Source: CAVSRC01 sp963782045 (GTDB lineage: Bacteria > Pseudomonadota > Alphaproteobacteria > Rhizobiales > Kaistiaceae). From it: DNA of 64,000 nt. The stretch spans positions 124,001 through 188,000 of the forward strand of contig CAWAIR010000009.1 of NCBI GenBank assembly GCA_963782045.1, given 5' to 3'. A program made the position numbers and the translations under genes. Within the stretch, counting starts at the first letter, position 1, and every line of letters begins with the position of its first letter. Below the pieces are notes generated by a model that made no database searches, had not been told where the DNA came from, and worked only from the letters and a program-made list of their open reading frames with translations. Below are positions 14,720 to 23,725 of the stretch, piece after piece.

Positions 14720-17239
14720 ATGAACCCGTCCGAGGCTCTCGCCGTGGCTAGTCGTCTCCGCCGGCGGCTCGCGCCCGGTGCGCCGATTGCCTACTGGCTG
14801 CTCGGCGCGACCAACGAGCTGCGCTACGACATCGCTGACCAGCCGATGCATGGCGAGATGGACCCCTTCTTCTTTCTCGCCACGCACAAGAACTTCATCC
14901 CGCACGAGTACCCCTGCCGCACGGCCTTCGCGGCTGAACGCCGGAGCAAACGGCCGCAGGTGCTCGGCGAATTCTCCCCGGCGCGGGTATGGCTTCCCTT
15001 CGGCTCGCCACGCGTCGACCTGTCGGGCTTCTGGTTCCGCCCGACCGTGATCGGCACCTGGGCGCGCACCCTGATCGAAGCCCGCGAGGCGGACCGGGCC
15101 GTCTTGCGGCTCGGCACCTGCGGCGGCGCGGTCGTCTTCGTCAACGGGCGCGAGACCGGCTGGACGGCCGACTATGTCCGCAATCTTGAGGCGCATAACG
15201 AAATCGTCGTCGACCTTCAGGCCGGTGCCAACGAAATCTCCGTCTGGTTCGACGATCTTGCCGAACGCGATGCGCGCTACTTCTTCGAGCTCGACTATCT
15301 CTCCGGCCCTGCCGTCGAGCAAACCCTGCCGGTGCCCTGCCCGGCCGCGACCGCCGACGCTCTCGAGGCGGCCCTCGAGGGCATGCATTTCGAGCGACCG
15401 ACCTACGGGTCCGGCGAGGTGGCGTTGGTGATCTCGACGCCGCTTCCGGTCGATGCCGACGCGACAATCACCATCGAGGGCGACTTCATATCGACCGAAA
15501 AGGGCCTCCGGCTCACACGCCGGCTGGCCGCCGGCGCAACCCGGCTGCCGATCGCCGACGCAGAGCGGCTGCCGGCGGACTTCCGTCCCTTCCATGTGAC
15601 CATCGAGGCCGGCGGATTCGCCGCATCGCGCGTCTTCGGCGTCGAGATCTGTCATGCCCTGCGCCAGGGACAGCCGCCGGCCGAGATCGCCGGCCGAATC
15701 GCGGAAGCGCTCGCCGAGGTCGCCGCCGATGGCGAACCGGATACGGTTACCGCGCTGGCGCGGCTCGGCTCCGGACAGGGCGGTCCCCAAACCGATCGCA
15801 TGATCGAAGCCAGCCTGCCGGCCATCGAAGACTGCCACGACTGCGCCGATTTCGTTCTGGTGCCGCTGCTCTGGTGCCGGGCGGCCTATGCCGCCGACAT
15901 CGCGCCCGCGCTGATCGCTCGCATCGATCGCGCTGTTTCCGGCTACCGCTACTGGATGGATGAGCCGGGCAATGACGTGCAGTGGTACTTCTCGGAGAAC
16001 CACGCGCTCCTGTTCCACACCGCCGCCTACCTTGCCGGCAATCTGCTTCCTGACGCGCGCTTCCGGCGCTCCGCTCGGACAGGCCGCGAGCAGGCCGCGG
16101 CGGGGCTCGCACGCGTGCGCGCCTGGCTCGATCATTTCGAGACGTGGGAGATGGCCGAGTTCAACTCGGCCGCCTATTTCCCGGTCGATCTGGAAGGGCT
16201 GACGGCGCTCTATGCGCTGGCGCCCGATGGCGACGTGCGCCGGCGGGCGGGCGCGGCGATCCTCAGGCTCATCGAGATCGTCGCGCGCTCGTCCCATCAC
16301 GGCATCCTCACCGGTGCCCAGGGGCGCTCCTATGAGCACACGCTGAGGGCGGCGCGCTCGCTGGAACTTGCGGGCGTTGCCCGCCTGCTGTGGAGCTGCG
16401 GCAACTATGGGCGGCGCGTCCACACCCTGCCGCAACTCGCGCTGGCGCTGCGCGATCACGGTCTCAATGTGCCCGCCGAGCTTGCGACCGTTGCCGACTA
16501 CACCGGCGACGGCGCGCAGGAATGGTGTTTCGCCCAGGGTCGGGAGCGCATGGTGCGGCTCTACCACTACAAGACGCGGGCGGTCGCCATGGGCACGGCG
16601 GCCCGCTATCGCTGGGGCGAATGGGGTTACCAGGAAACGGTCCTCCAGCTTCGCCTCGGCCACGACCCGGACGCACAGATCTGGATCAACCATCCCGGCG
16701 AGACCATCCATTCCGGCCATGGCCGTCCCTCCTATTGGGGCGGCTCGGGAACGCTTCCGCGTGTGCAGCAGTACCGCGGGCTGGCGGCGATGGTCTTCGA
16801 CTGCGCCGGGGAACAGCCGGATTTCACCCATGCCTGGTTTCCGCGCGCCGCGTTCCGCGACACAACATTGCAAGACGACGTCGCGCTGGCGTGCTGCGGC
16901 GAGGGCATGGTGCTCCTCAAGGGCAGCACATCGTTCGCCATGGTCGGGGAAGGGCCGACCGCTGGCACCGAATTGCGCCTTCCCGGACGCCTCGGTGCAT
17001 GGATCGTCCGCCTCGGCGAGAAGAGGCTGCACGGATCGCTGGACGACTTCGGGCGGGTCTTCTCGGCCCTTGCCTACGTGACCGACGCTGACCGGAGCCT
17101 CGTCATCGACGACCCTGAGTATGGCACGGTGATCTTCCACGCCGACGGTCGCGTCTCGGCCGAGGGCCGCACGCTCGATCCGGACGACTGGAGCATACGG
17201 GGGACGGCGACGGAGCTGCCGCTGGGCCGATTGCGTTGA
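14720..17239 (+). CDS. Unrecognised 839-residue protein, predicted alpha/alpha-toroid carbohydrate-active enzyme
   Basis: I do not recognise a named family. Residues about 85-210 look like a beta-sandwich (GTWARTLIEAREADRAVLRL, VFVNGRETGWTADY). Residues about 370-660 are helix-rich and carry motifs typical of alpha/alpha toroids: WYFSENHALLFHTAAYLAGN with E426-N427-H428, EFNSAAYF around E480, and HHGILTGAQGRSYEH around H526-Y538. The C-terminal 150 residues return to beta structure. There is no signal peptide, so it should act in the cytoplasm. Operator copy 3 lies about 200 bases upstream. A glycoside hydrolase or lyase releasing the sulfosugar is plausible but unproven. No clear ribosome site precedes the ATG, so the start is uncertain. 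Confidence 0.8.
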   Translation: MNPSEALAVASRLRRRLAPGAPIAYWLLGATNELRYDIADQPMHGEMDPFFFLATHKNFIPHEYPCRTAFAAERRSKRPQVLGEFSPARVWLPFGSPRVDLSGFWFRPTVIGTWARTLIEAREADRAVLRLGTCGGAVVFVNGRETGWTADYVRNLEAHNEIVVDLQAGANEISVWFDDLAERDARYFFELDYLSGPAVEQTLPVPCPAATADALEAALEGMHFERPTYGSGEVALVISTPLPVDADATITIEGDFISTEKGLRLTRRLAAGATRLPIADAERLPADFRPFHVTIEAGGFAASRVFGVEICHALRQGQPPAEIAGRIAEALAEVAADGEPDTVTALARLGSGQGGPQTDRMIEASLPAIEDCHDCADFVLVPLLWCRAAYAADIAPALIARIDRAVSGYRYWMDEPGNDVQWYFSENHALLFHTAAYLAGNLLPDARFRRSARTGREQAAAGLARVRAWLDHFETWEMAEFNSAAYFPVDLEGLTALYALAPDGDVRRRAGAAILRLIEIVARSSHHGILTGAQGRSYEHTLRAARSLELAGVARLLWSCGNYGRRVHTLPQLALALRDHGLNVPAELATVADYTGDGAQEWCFAQGRERMVRLYHYKTRAVAMGTAARYRWGEWGYQETVLQLRLGHDPDAQIWINHPGETIHSGHGRPSYWGGSGTLPRVQQYRGLAAMVFDCAGEQPDFTHAWFPRAAFRDTTLQDDVALACCGEGMVLLKGSTSFAMVGEGPTAGTELRLPGRLGAWIVRLGEKRLHGSLDDFGRVFSALAYVTDADRSLVIDDPEYGTVIFHADGRVSAEGRTLDPDDWSIRGTATELPLGRLR

Positions 17240-17425
17240 GGACGATGAGGGGGCGCCGCAGGTAACTTGGAATGAATCAAGCGCGGCTGGCGGAGACCTC
17301 GGGCGAAACCTCTACGCAACGCCCAGCGGGGCAAGTGCCCGCCGCGCGGTCAGCGCGCCCCCGCGGAGCCATCGAACCGATGAGACGTGAGCCGATTGAT
17401 GGCAAGGAGGCGGCCGAGCGGACGG

Positions 17426-18382
17426 TCAGATGCAGTTGACGGGATAGTGGACGGGTTCCCCGCGCGCGAAGCGGATCGCCTCTTCGGCGACCTTGCGCTT
17501 CATTTCGAGGCCGGCTTCCTCTGAGTACCAGGCCATGTGTGGCGTTATCAGACAGTTCTCGAGGCCGCGAAGCGGGCTGTCGGCGGCCAGAGGCTCGCGC
17601 TCCACCACGTCGAGAGCCGCGCCGGCGAGCGTTCCGCGACAGAGCGCATCAGCGAGCGCGGCTTCGTCGATGATGCCGCCCCGCGCAGTGTTGATGATGT
17701 ATGCCGTGGGCTTCATGCGGGCGAAGACCTTGGCATCGATCAGGCGATAGGTGTCCGGGGTCCGCGGGCAATGGATGGTGATGAAATCGGACTCGCTGAT
17801 CAGCCGGTCGAAGGGAACCCACTCGGCGCCGCGCATCCTCAGCGACCCGGGACCATAGGCGGGATCGCAGCCGATCACGCGGCACCCGAGCGGGAACAGT
17901 TTGCCGGCCAGCGCGCTTCCGATGCGCCCGAAGCCGACGATTCCGACGGTCAGTTCGGACATGCGACGGATCGGGATCGCCAGTTGATAGTCCCAGGCGC
18001 CGCCTTTCGTCCGTTCGTTCATGAGAACGAGCTTGCGCTCGAAGGCGAGGATGATTGCAAGCGCGTGGTTGGAGACCTCGTGGACGCCATAGTCCGGCAC
18101 GTTGCACACCTGCACACCGGCCGCGGTCGCTGCGTCGATATCGATGTGGTCGACACCGACGCCATAGCGCACGATCTGGCGAAGGTCGGGCCCAAGTGTC
18201 GCGAAGACCCTGCCGGTGAAGGGAGCGTACTGGTTGAGGACGATGGCGACGCCCTTGCACTGGGCAATCAGGTCGTCTTCCGTGCGGCAGCGAAGGTGTG
18301 TGAAGGTCATTCCGCTGTCAGCGAATACCGCCTCTTCCGGCCTCATGGACTGGTGATCGCAATCTGAAACGACGATCTGCAC
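17426..18382 (-). CDS. D-isomer-specific 2-hydroxyacid dehydrogenase (CtBP-like)
   Basis: 318 residues. VRYGVGVDHIDIDAAT, the NAD loop VGIVGFGRIGSALA, and the catalytic segments INTARGGIIDE (Arg), VVEREPL (Glu) and ITPHMAWYSEE (His) are complete. The YSEEA ending resembles the C-terminal-binding-protein subgroup, which reduces or oxidises 2-hydroxyacids with NAD(P). It ends a minus-strand series with an SDR and a zinc dehydrogenase, likely a sugar-acid catabolic set served by the adjacent TRAP transporter. Convergent with the 839-residue gene, with no clear terminator in the 186-base gap. Confidence 0.9.
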   Translation of the reverse strand: MQIVVSDCDHQSMRPEEAVFADSGMTFTHLRCRTEDDLIAQCKGVAIVLNQYAPFTGRVFATLGPDLRQIVRYGVGVDHIDIDAATAAGVQVCNVPDYGVHEVSNHALAIILAFERKLVLMNERTKGGAWDYQLAIPIRRMSELTVGIVGFGRIGSALAGKLFPLGCRVIGCDPAYGPGSLRMRGAEWVPFDRLISESDFITIHCPRTPDTYRLIDAKVFARMKPTAYIINTARGGIIDEAALADALCRGTLAGAALDVVEREPLAADSPLRGLENCLITPHMAWYSEEAGLEMKRKVAEEAIRFARGEPVHYPVNCI

Positions 18383-18436
18383 GATTTCTCTTTTCCCGGT
18401 TCCGTGGTTGAGCGATATCCGCGGGCTCCCGGCGGC

Positions 18437-19195
18437 TCAGCGGCCGAGATAGCCGCCATCGACGGGGATGATGGCGCCGTTGACGTAGTCGGACGCCGAT
18501 GAGGCGAGGAACAGCAGTGGCCCCTTCATGTCGTCGGCCGTCCCCCAGCGATGCGCCGGAATGCGCGCCGAGATCTCGGCGTTGCGGCCAGCGTCGGCGA
18601 TCAGCGCAGCGTTCATCTCCGTCGCCATGTAGCCGGGAGCGAGCGCGTTGATATTGATGCCCCGCGCCGCCCATTCGTTGGCGAGCGCCTTGGTCAGCTG
18701 CATCACGCCGCCCTTGCTGGCGGCGTAGGCCGGCACGGTGAAGCCGCCGAAGAACGACAGGAGCGAGGCGATGTTGACGATCTTGCCGCGACCCTGTTCG
18801 AGCATGACGCGGCCGGCCATCTGGCACAGTGCGAACACCGCGGTGAGGTTGACCTCGATCACCGCCGACCAGTCGTCGAGCGGAAACGCCTCGCTCTTGT
18901 GGCGGCGCTGGACGCCGGCGGAGTTGACAAGGATATCGAGCGTGCCCCCGAGAAGGGCGAGCGCCGCATCGAAGGCCGACTGGCGCTGGCCGGCGTCGGC
19001 CAGGTCGACGACGAGGCCGTGGCAGGCCAGCCCCTTGCCGCGATAGTCGGCGGCAAGGGCAATGACGGGGTCGGACGTGCCGAAGATGACGACCTCGGCG
19101 CCCGCTTCCATGAGCGCCTCCGCCATGCCCTGGCCGAGGCCGCGCGTCGCGCCGGTGACGATGGCCTTGCGGCCCTTGATGTCGAACAGATCCAT
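18437..19195 (-). CDS. Short-chain dehydrogenase (KduD-like)
   Basis: 252 residues, classical SDR. Cofactor motif TGATRGLGQG, NSAG, catalytic Ser in NIASLLSFFGG and YAASK with Tyr/Lys are present, and it ends PVDGGYLGR. Overall it resembles 2-deoxy-gluconate or 5-keto-4-deoxyuronate dehydrogenases (KduD). With the neighbouring zinc dehydrogenase and FAH hydrolase, a role in oxidising a 2-keto-3-deoxy sugar acid is possible. About 55 bases separate it from the downstream 2-hydroxyacid dehydrogenase gene. Confidence 0.9.
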   Translation of the reverse strand: MDLFDIKGRKAIVTGATRGLGQGMAEALMEAGAEVVIFGTSDPVIALAADYRGKGLACHGLVVDLADAGQRQSAFDAALALLGGTLDILVNSAGVQRRHKSEAFPLDDWSAVIEVNLTAVFALCQMAGRVMLEQGRGKIVNIASLLSFFGGFTVPAYAASKGGVMQLTKALANEWAARGININALAPGYMATEMNAALIADAGRNAEISARIPAHRWGTADDMKGPLLFLASSASDYVNGAIIPVDGGYLGR

Positions 19196-19241
19196 GGTTC
19201 AGGCTTTCGAGAGGGTGGAATGCAGCGCGGGGGCCACCCGA

Positions 19242-20264
19242 TCACGCCATGCAGTCGACAAGGACCTTGAGGGCACTGGCCGAGGGATCGGCGATAAGGT
19301 CGAAGACGCCCGCCGCACGGCTCAGCGGCACGACATGCGTCACCACACGCTCGAGGTCGTCGCGGATATCGGAGGCATAGGCGGCCGCCTGCTCGAATTC
19401 GCGCATCGTGTAGACGCGCGTGCCGACGAGGATCTGTTCCTTGAAATTGATTTCGCGCAGGTCAACCGGATGAGGGGCCTTGTGGATGCCGGTCATGCAG
19501 ATCATGCCGCCGACGCGGGCGACCTTCGTCATCTCGCTGGCGGCACTTTCGGCTCCGCTGCATTCGAAGACGATATCCACGCCTTCTCCCTTGGTGGATT
19601 CGGCGATGTGTTCGACCAGGCCGCCGTTCATGCCGTCGATCGTCTCGAAGCCCATGGCGGCGGCAAGCCCCAGCCGTCCCTTGTCGACATCGGAGATGAC
19701 GATCCGTGAGGCCCCGCCGTGTTTGAGCGCGATTGCGGTGAGCACGCCGATGGGACCCGCTCCGATGACGACCGCGGAGTTGCGCATCTGGAAGCGGGCT
19801 TGGTGCATCGCGCGCACGACAACAGCGAACGGCTCGACCAAAGCGGCGATGCGGTCCGATAGCGTGTCGTCGACCTTGATCAGAACGTCCTCTTCGACCC
19901 ATACCTGCTCGGCCATGCCGCCGTCGCGGTCGATGCCGATCAGCCTCAATTTCTCGCAGACGTGCGGCGAACCAGTGCGGCAGGGCAGGCACGTGCCGCA
20001 GGAGAGCAGCGGATAGGCGACGACACGGTCACCGGGCCTGAAGCCGCGCTCGCCGCCGCGCACCTCCTCGATCACGCCGACGAATTCGTGGCCGAAGATG
20101 AGCGGCGCTTTCGCCCGCGGGTGCGTGCCCGCGTGGATCCCGATGTCGGTCCCGCAAATACCGCAATACCGAGTCTTCAGCAGGACGGCACGATCGCGCG
20201 GCTGAGGGTCGGGAACGTCCCGCACCTCGGCCTTGTTCGGCGCGGCATAGACGAGCGCTTTCAT
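19242..20264 (-). CDS. Zinc-dependent medium-chain alcohol/polyol dehydrogenase
   Basis: 340 residues from the ATG at 20264, preceded by GGAGGG. Catalytic zinc ligands C37 (GICGTD) and H59-E60 (GHE) and the four structural cysteines C89, C92, C95 and C103 are present, and the Rossmann loop is VIGAGPIGVL. The protein resembles L-threonine 3-dehydrogenase and sorbitol/galactitol dehydrogenases. It lies 46 bases upstream of the SDR gene on the same strand. The substrate is probably a sugar alcohol or aldonate, given the neighbours. Confidence 0.9.
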   Translation of the reverse strand: MKALVYAAPNKAEVRDVPDPQPRDRAVLLKTRYCGICGTDIGIHAGTHPRAKAPLIFGHEFVGVIEEVRGGERGFRPGDRVVAYPLLSCGTCLPCRTGSPHVCEKLRLIGIDRDGGMAEQVWVEEDVLIKVDDTLSDRIAALVEPFAVVVRAMHQARFQMRNSAVVIGAGPIGVLTAIALKHGGASRIVISDVDKGRLGLAAAMGFETIDGMNGGLVEHIAESTKGEGVDIVFECSGAESAASEMTKVARVGGMICMTGIHKAPHPVDLREINFKEQILVGTRVYTMREFEQAAAYASDIRDDLERVVTHVVPLSRAAGVFDLIADPSASALKVLVDCMA

Positions 20265-20654
20265 TTCCAAATCCCTCCGTGGGAACTCATGCCGAGCGTG
20301 ACGATCCGATGGATCGTGCCGCGAGTGAGGGTGAGCCCGGCGGCGACGACGGCGTGGAGCCAGCCGACGAGGATGCCCGAGGTCGACACCGAACAGAATT
20401 TGGCGGCCATCCGAGGCCGCGCCGTGCCGCAAACGACGTCTGCAGGCCTTGCGCGCTGAGGCGGCGGTGCCGGGGCAAGGCGCGCGAGCGCTTGCGTTTC
20501 GATGGTGTTCATAGGCGTTGCGCAGCGCACGCCGGTTATTGCCCGACGGTATCGTCTGGCCGGGCCAGTGGGGGCGAGGAGGAGGCTCCCTGGGGGAGGC
20601 CCCCGATTTTCCTGAGACCGGCCGCAACGGGAGGCGGCCGGTCTCCTGCTGCAG
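20265..20654. other. 390-base gap between the zinc dehydrogenase and the TRAP binding protein genes
   Basis: I see no convincing gene. An 83-residue minus-strand reading frame starting at 20512 (MNTIETQALA) has no recognisable motif and atypical composition. The region contains the hairpin annotated at 20614-20645 and otherwise little. Confidence 0.5.
20614..20645 (-). terminator. Hairpin after the TRAP binding-protein gene
   Basis: Perfect 12-bp stem GAGACCGGCCGC / GCGGCCGGTCTC with an 8-base loop, ten bases past the dctP stop codon. No T-tract follows on the minus strand, so termination may be partial. Confidence 0.5.
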
Positions 20655-21650
20655 TCAGTCCTGGAAGGACTTGACCTTGGCGAGCAGCGACTCGCCGATT
20701 TCGTCCGCATGCTTGTCCCAGACGGGCTGCACGACAGCGCGCCAAGCCTTCTGTTCTTCAACAGTCTGCTCGTGGATGTCGACGCCGTGCTCCCTGAGAA
20801 TCCGGAACGAGTCCTCTTTGTTCTTCTTCTGGTAGTCCCACTGTTCTGCGACCACCCGCTTGACGGCATCGCGGATGATGGTGCGGTTCTCTTCGCTCAG
20901 CCCTTCCCACCAGGCCTTGTTGACGATCCACGGGAAGAAGGTGATCGAGTAGGTCGCGTAGTCGATGTTCTTGATGACATCGTAGAGCTTAAGGCCGGTA
21001 TAGACTTCGAGGGGCACGTTCATGCCCTCGATCATGCCCTGCTGCAGCGCCGGCACGACCTCGACGAAGTTAAGCGAGACCGGAGTCGCGCCCCAGGCTT
21101 CCAACGTCTCGGAGTTGACCTCGCCCAGGCTGCGCAGCCTGAGGCCCTTGAGGTCGGTGTAGGCCCGCACCGGGTTGGTGGTGCCGGGAACGAGATACTG
21201 GTGCGGGAGGACGCCGAGGACAACGCCGCCCTTCTGCTCGACCTCTGCATAGGCTTCTTTCAGGAACGCGTCGTCTTCCACCGCCTTGCGCAGGACGTCG
21301 TGGCTCGGAAAGGCGTAGGGCATTTCGAAAACCAGCAGGCGACGGCTGATGGCCGGCCAGTAGGCCTCGATCAACGTCGACATCTCGACGTCGCCACGCA
21401 GGACCGCCTGAAGCAGGTCGGTGCCCTTGTAGAGGCTGCCATCGAAATAGAACTCGACAGTGATCTCGCCCTTCGAGGCCTCGCTGACATACTTGGCGAA
21501 CTTCGTGTTGGCCACGCCGGCAAGCAGTGTCGCCGAGTACTCCCCGGGGAACCGGATCTTCACCGGCTCGGCCTGGGCAGGCACGGTCGCCACCGTCACG
21601 GCCAAGGCCGCGCCGCACAGCACTGAGCGCAGAATTTGGGATATCTTCAC
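20655..21650 (-). CDS. dctP: TRAP transporter solute-binding protein (DctP family)
   Basis: 331 residues from a GTG at 21650, chosen because GGGAGG lies nine bases upstream and the signal peptide (SQILRSVLCGAALAVTVATV, cleavage near AQA) begins there. DctP-family segments include DLKGLRLRSLGEV, with the usual carboxylate-binding Arg, VEVVPALQQGMIEG, and a C-terminal helix. It delivers an organic acid to the DctQ/DctM pair encoded on the other strand at 24.2-25.9 kb, so the transporter is split into divergent units around the regulator and hydrolase genes. The ligand is probably a sugar acid. Confidence 0.93.
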   Translation of the reverse strand: MKISQILRSVLCGAALAVTVATVPAQAEPVKIRFPGEYSATLLAGVANTKFAKYVSEASKGEITVEFYFDGSLYKGTDLLQAVLRGDVEMSTLIEAYWPAISRRLLVFEMPYAFPSHDVLRKAVEDDAFLKEAYAEVEQKGGVVLGVLPHQYLVPGTTNPVRAYTDLKGLRLRSLGEVNSETLEAWGATPVSLNFVEVVPALQQGMIEGMNVPLEVYTGLKLYDVIKNIDYATYSITFFPWIVNKAWWEGLSEENRTIIRDAVKRVVAEQWDYQKKNKEDSFRILREHGVDIHEQTVEEQKAWRAVVQPVWDKHADEIGESLLAKVKSFQD

Positions 21651-21692
21651 GATGCATCCTCCCTGGTTGGCAATTTGGTCCGGTTGATTCAC

Positions 21693-21761
21693 AACCAATC
21701 GCCAATTGGTTTTTGCTATGGCGCCACCAAGCAACCATATTGCAACCATTTGGTCAACCCG
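21693..21761. promoter_or_regulatory. Probable FCD-GntR binding sites upstream of dctP
   Basis: Holds an inverted repeat AACCAAT-CGCCA-ATTGGTT (21693-21711) and TTGGTCAACC (21750-21759), related to the sites upstream of the regulator gene and in the divergent 23.7-24.1 kb region. Confidence 0.6.
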
Positions 21762-21794
21762 GTTCGCGGGTCAAGCGATGGAATTTGCTTGGTA

Positions 21795-22481
21795 TCAGGT
21801 GGCCACGCCGCCGCGCATCAGGCGGGCGACGTTGTCGAGATGGTGGTGCATGGCCTCGCGGGCCGCGACGGCGTTGCGCGAAACCAGGGCCTCGAAGATG
21901 GCGCGGTGGTCCTTGGAGTGGACCTGACGCCGGGTCTCGGTCGCGGTCAGGATCGAGATCTTTGACCAATCAGGGGAGCGACGAATATCATTTACCGCGT
22001 CCATGATAAGCAGGACAAAAGAATTATGCGCCGCAGCAGCAATAGCCGTATGGAATTCGCGATCCCAGTAATCGAACTCGACGGCATCAGTTGCCGCCTC
22101 GCTCTTCGAGAAATACTCACGAATTTTTTCAAAATCGGCCATCGTTGCATGAATTGCCGCGTATTCAGTGATCGGCGGCTCAATAAACATGCGGGCGATG
22201 GCCAGGTCCGCCGGGCTGACGTCGTGCGGCAACACCGTTCCCTCGGGGAGGGGGCCCCCACCCGCGACGAATGTGCCACGACCGACGTGACGGATGATCT
22301 TGCCGTGGCGCTCGAGGGCCTCCAGGGCACGCCGAACCATTGCACGGGAGGCGCCGTAGTTGGTTGCAAGATCGCGCTCGGTCGGCAACCGATCGCCACT
22401 TTGCAGCTGTCCGGACTCGATCGAATGAATGATCTCCTCCGTCAGCAACTCGACAAGGGCGGTTGAAATCTCCCTCGGCAC
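21795..22481 (-). CDS. GntR-family regulator, FadR/FCD subfamily
   Basis: 228 residues from a GTG at 22481 with AGGAG six bases upstream. The wing-HTH lies at about residues 8-75 (LPTERDLATNYGASRAMVRR, GRGTFVAGG) and an all-helical FCD domain follows, with metal-binding-type residues in YWDREFHTAI and HKDH-like SKDHRAIFEAL. FCD regulators commonly respond to sugar acids and other carboxylates. TTGGT/ACCAA sites cluster around its own promoter, dctP and the divergent FAH-dctQ region, so it likely represses the TRAP island and itself. Confidence 0.92.
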   Translation of the reverse strand: MPREISTALVELLTEEIIHSIESGQLQSGDRLPTERDLATNYGASRAMVRRALEALERHGKIIRHVGRGTFVAGGGPLPEGTVLPHDVSPADLAIARMFIEPPITEYAAIHATMADFEKIREYFSKSEAATDAVEFDYWDREFHTAIAAAAHNSFVLLIMDAVNDIRRSPDWSKISILTATETRRQVHSKDHRAIFEALVSRNAVAAREAMHHHLDNVARLMRGGVAT

Positions 22482-22492
22482 AGGATGCTCCT

Positions 22493-22508
22493 ATTGGTCA
22501 AAACCAAT
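22493..22508. promoter_or_regulatory. Operator upstream of the FCD regulator gene
   Basis: ATTGGT-CAAA-ACCAAT, a perfect inverted repeat, lies about 12 bases upstream of the regulator start and overlaps its leader. It implies autoregulation and matches uronate-regulator-like TTGGT...ACCAA sites. Confidence 0.65.
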
Positions 22509-22650
22509 TAGCCCGGCAATTCTCGTCGCGCAAGTCGCGAATGCAGCGATGGGACCGTTGTTTGGCAAAAACCGCGGCCACGGTGTCGCAGCCTAGACAA
22601 TTCGCCGCCCATCTCCTTTAGTTCCCGGGCCGGGAGTCGGCACACGAAAC

Positions 22651-22689
22651 AAAAGCGCCGGCCGGGCTATCATATAGCCTGGCCGGCGC
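22651..22689 (-). terminator. Rho-independent terminator after the FAH hydrolase gene
   Basis: A 16-bp stem (GCGCCGGCCGGGCTAT with its near-perfect complement, one mismatch) with a 3-base loop, followed on the minus strand by TTTTG. Confidence 0.8.
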
Positions 22690-22714
22690 GTTGCGCGACA
22701 GCGGGAGATATTGC

Positions 22715-23668
22715 TTAGGCGTTCACGATCTCGTTGCGCAGGATCCCGATCTTCTCGATTTCGCTTTCCACCACGTCGCCGGGCAGACAGTAGCGTTCGG
22801 CGCGGACGAGCCCCGGATAGTTGCGCCAGGTGCCGCCCAGTTCGGGATCCGCCGACCACGCGGTGCCGCCGGGCGTACCGGTGATGATCACCATTCCCGG
22901 CTTCAACGTGAAGCTGATCGAGAAATGGTGGAGGATGACCGCGCAGTTGAAGATCATCCGCGAGGTGTGGCTGTGCTGGCGCAGATCGCCGTTGATTCGC
23001 GTCCTCAGATCCAGCGTCTGCGGATCGCCGATCTCGTCGGCGGTGACGATGCAGGGGCCCAGCGGGCAGCTGGAATCAAAGGATTTTCCACGGCCCGTCT
23101 CGTACCAGGTAAATCCCTCCGGCGAGCGGCGGACCTGCAGGTCGCGCGCTGAAACGTCGTTGGCGATGGTGTAGCCGAAGACGTGATCGAGCGCTTCCTC
23201 GACCGGAATGTGCCGGCCGGGCTTGCCGATCACCATGGCGAGTTCCGTCTCGCAGTCGAGCTTCTTGGTCAGCTTGGGCTCGTAGACGATCGGGTCGTCG
23301 GTACCGACGACGACGTCGCCGGACATGATGAAGAACTCGACCTCCTTGCCACTGATCGGCAAGTTGGCCTTCTCGGCATTGTGTTCGATGTAGTTGCTGC
23401 CGCTGGCGAAAATCGTCGACGGAATGATCGGCGCACCCAGCTTGATGTCAGCGCGTTTGACCTTCACCGAATCCGGCGCGCCGGCGATGATCTTCTTCGC
23501 GGCCGCCTTGCCTTCGTCGAAGGCGTTGATGAAGGGGACGGTCCCCTGAAACCAGGCCGGCTGGCCGATGCCCATGGTCTGGCAGGCGGCAAGGGCATCG
23601 ATGATGGTGTCGCCCGTCTGGAAGCCCAGACGAACCTCGCCGTCCCTGCGGAAGTTCACAATTTTCAT
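22715..23668 (-). CDS. Fumarylacetoacetate hydrolase-family protein
   Basis: 317 residues from the ATG at 23668, with AAGGAGG upstream. Metal-binding residues fit E140 and E142 (CETELAMVIG) and D171 (TIANDVSARD), with the YETGRGKSFDSSCPLGP stretch and the C-terminal ITGTPGG. The family cleaves C-C bonds of acylpyruvates and diketo sugar acids or hydrates ketopentenoates. With a lactonase-type amidohydrolase, an SDR and a TRAP transporter nearby, a 2,4-diketo-3-deoxy-sugar-acid hydrolase role, as in L-fucose/L-rhamnose oxidation, is a reasonable guess. No dehydratase gene is seen. Confidence 0.9.
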   Translation of the reverse strand: MKIVNFRRDGEVRLGFQTGDTIIDALAACQTMGIGQPAWFQGTVPFINAFDEGKAAAKKIIAGAPDSVKVKRADIKLGAPIIPSTIFASGSNYIEHNAEKANLPISGKEVEFFIMSGDVVVGTDDPIVYEPKLTKKLDCETELAMVIGKPGRHIPVEEALDHVFGYTIANDVSARDLQVRRSPEGFTWYETGRGKSFDSSCPLGPCIVTADEIGDPQTLDLRTRINGDLRQHSHTSRMIFNCAVILHHFSISFTLKPGMVIITGTPGGTAWSADPELGGTWRNYPGLVRAERYCLPGDVVESEIEKIGILRNEIVNA

Positions 23669-23725
23669 GGCTTTTCCTGCCTCCTTGATTTTCTTCCTGG
23701 ACCGATTTTCAGGAGCGGCACCGAA

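Noticed and set aside
20265..20512. Possible 83-residue gene upstream of the zinc dehydrogenase
   Set aside because: No ribosome site, motif or family-like composition; left as a gap.
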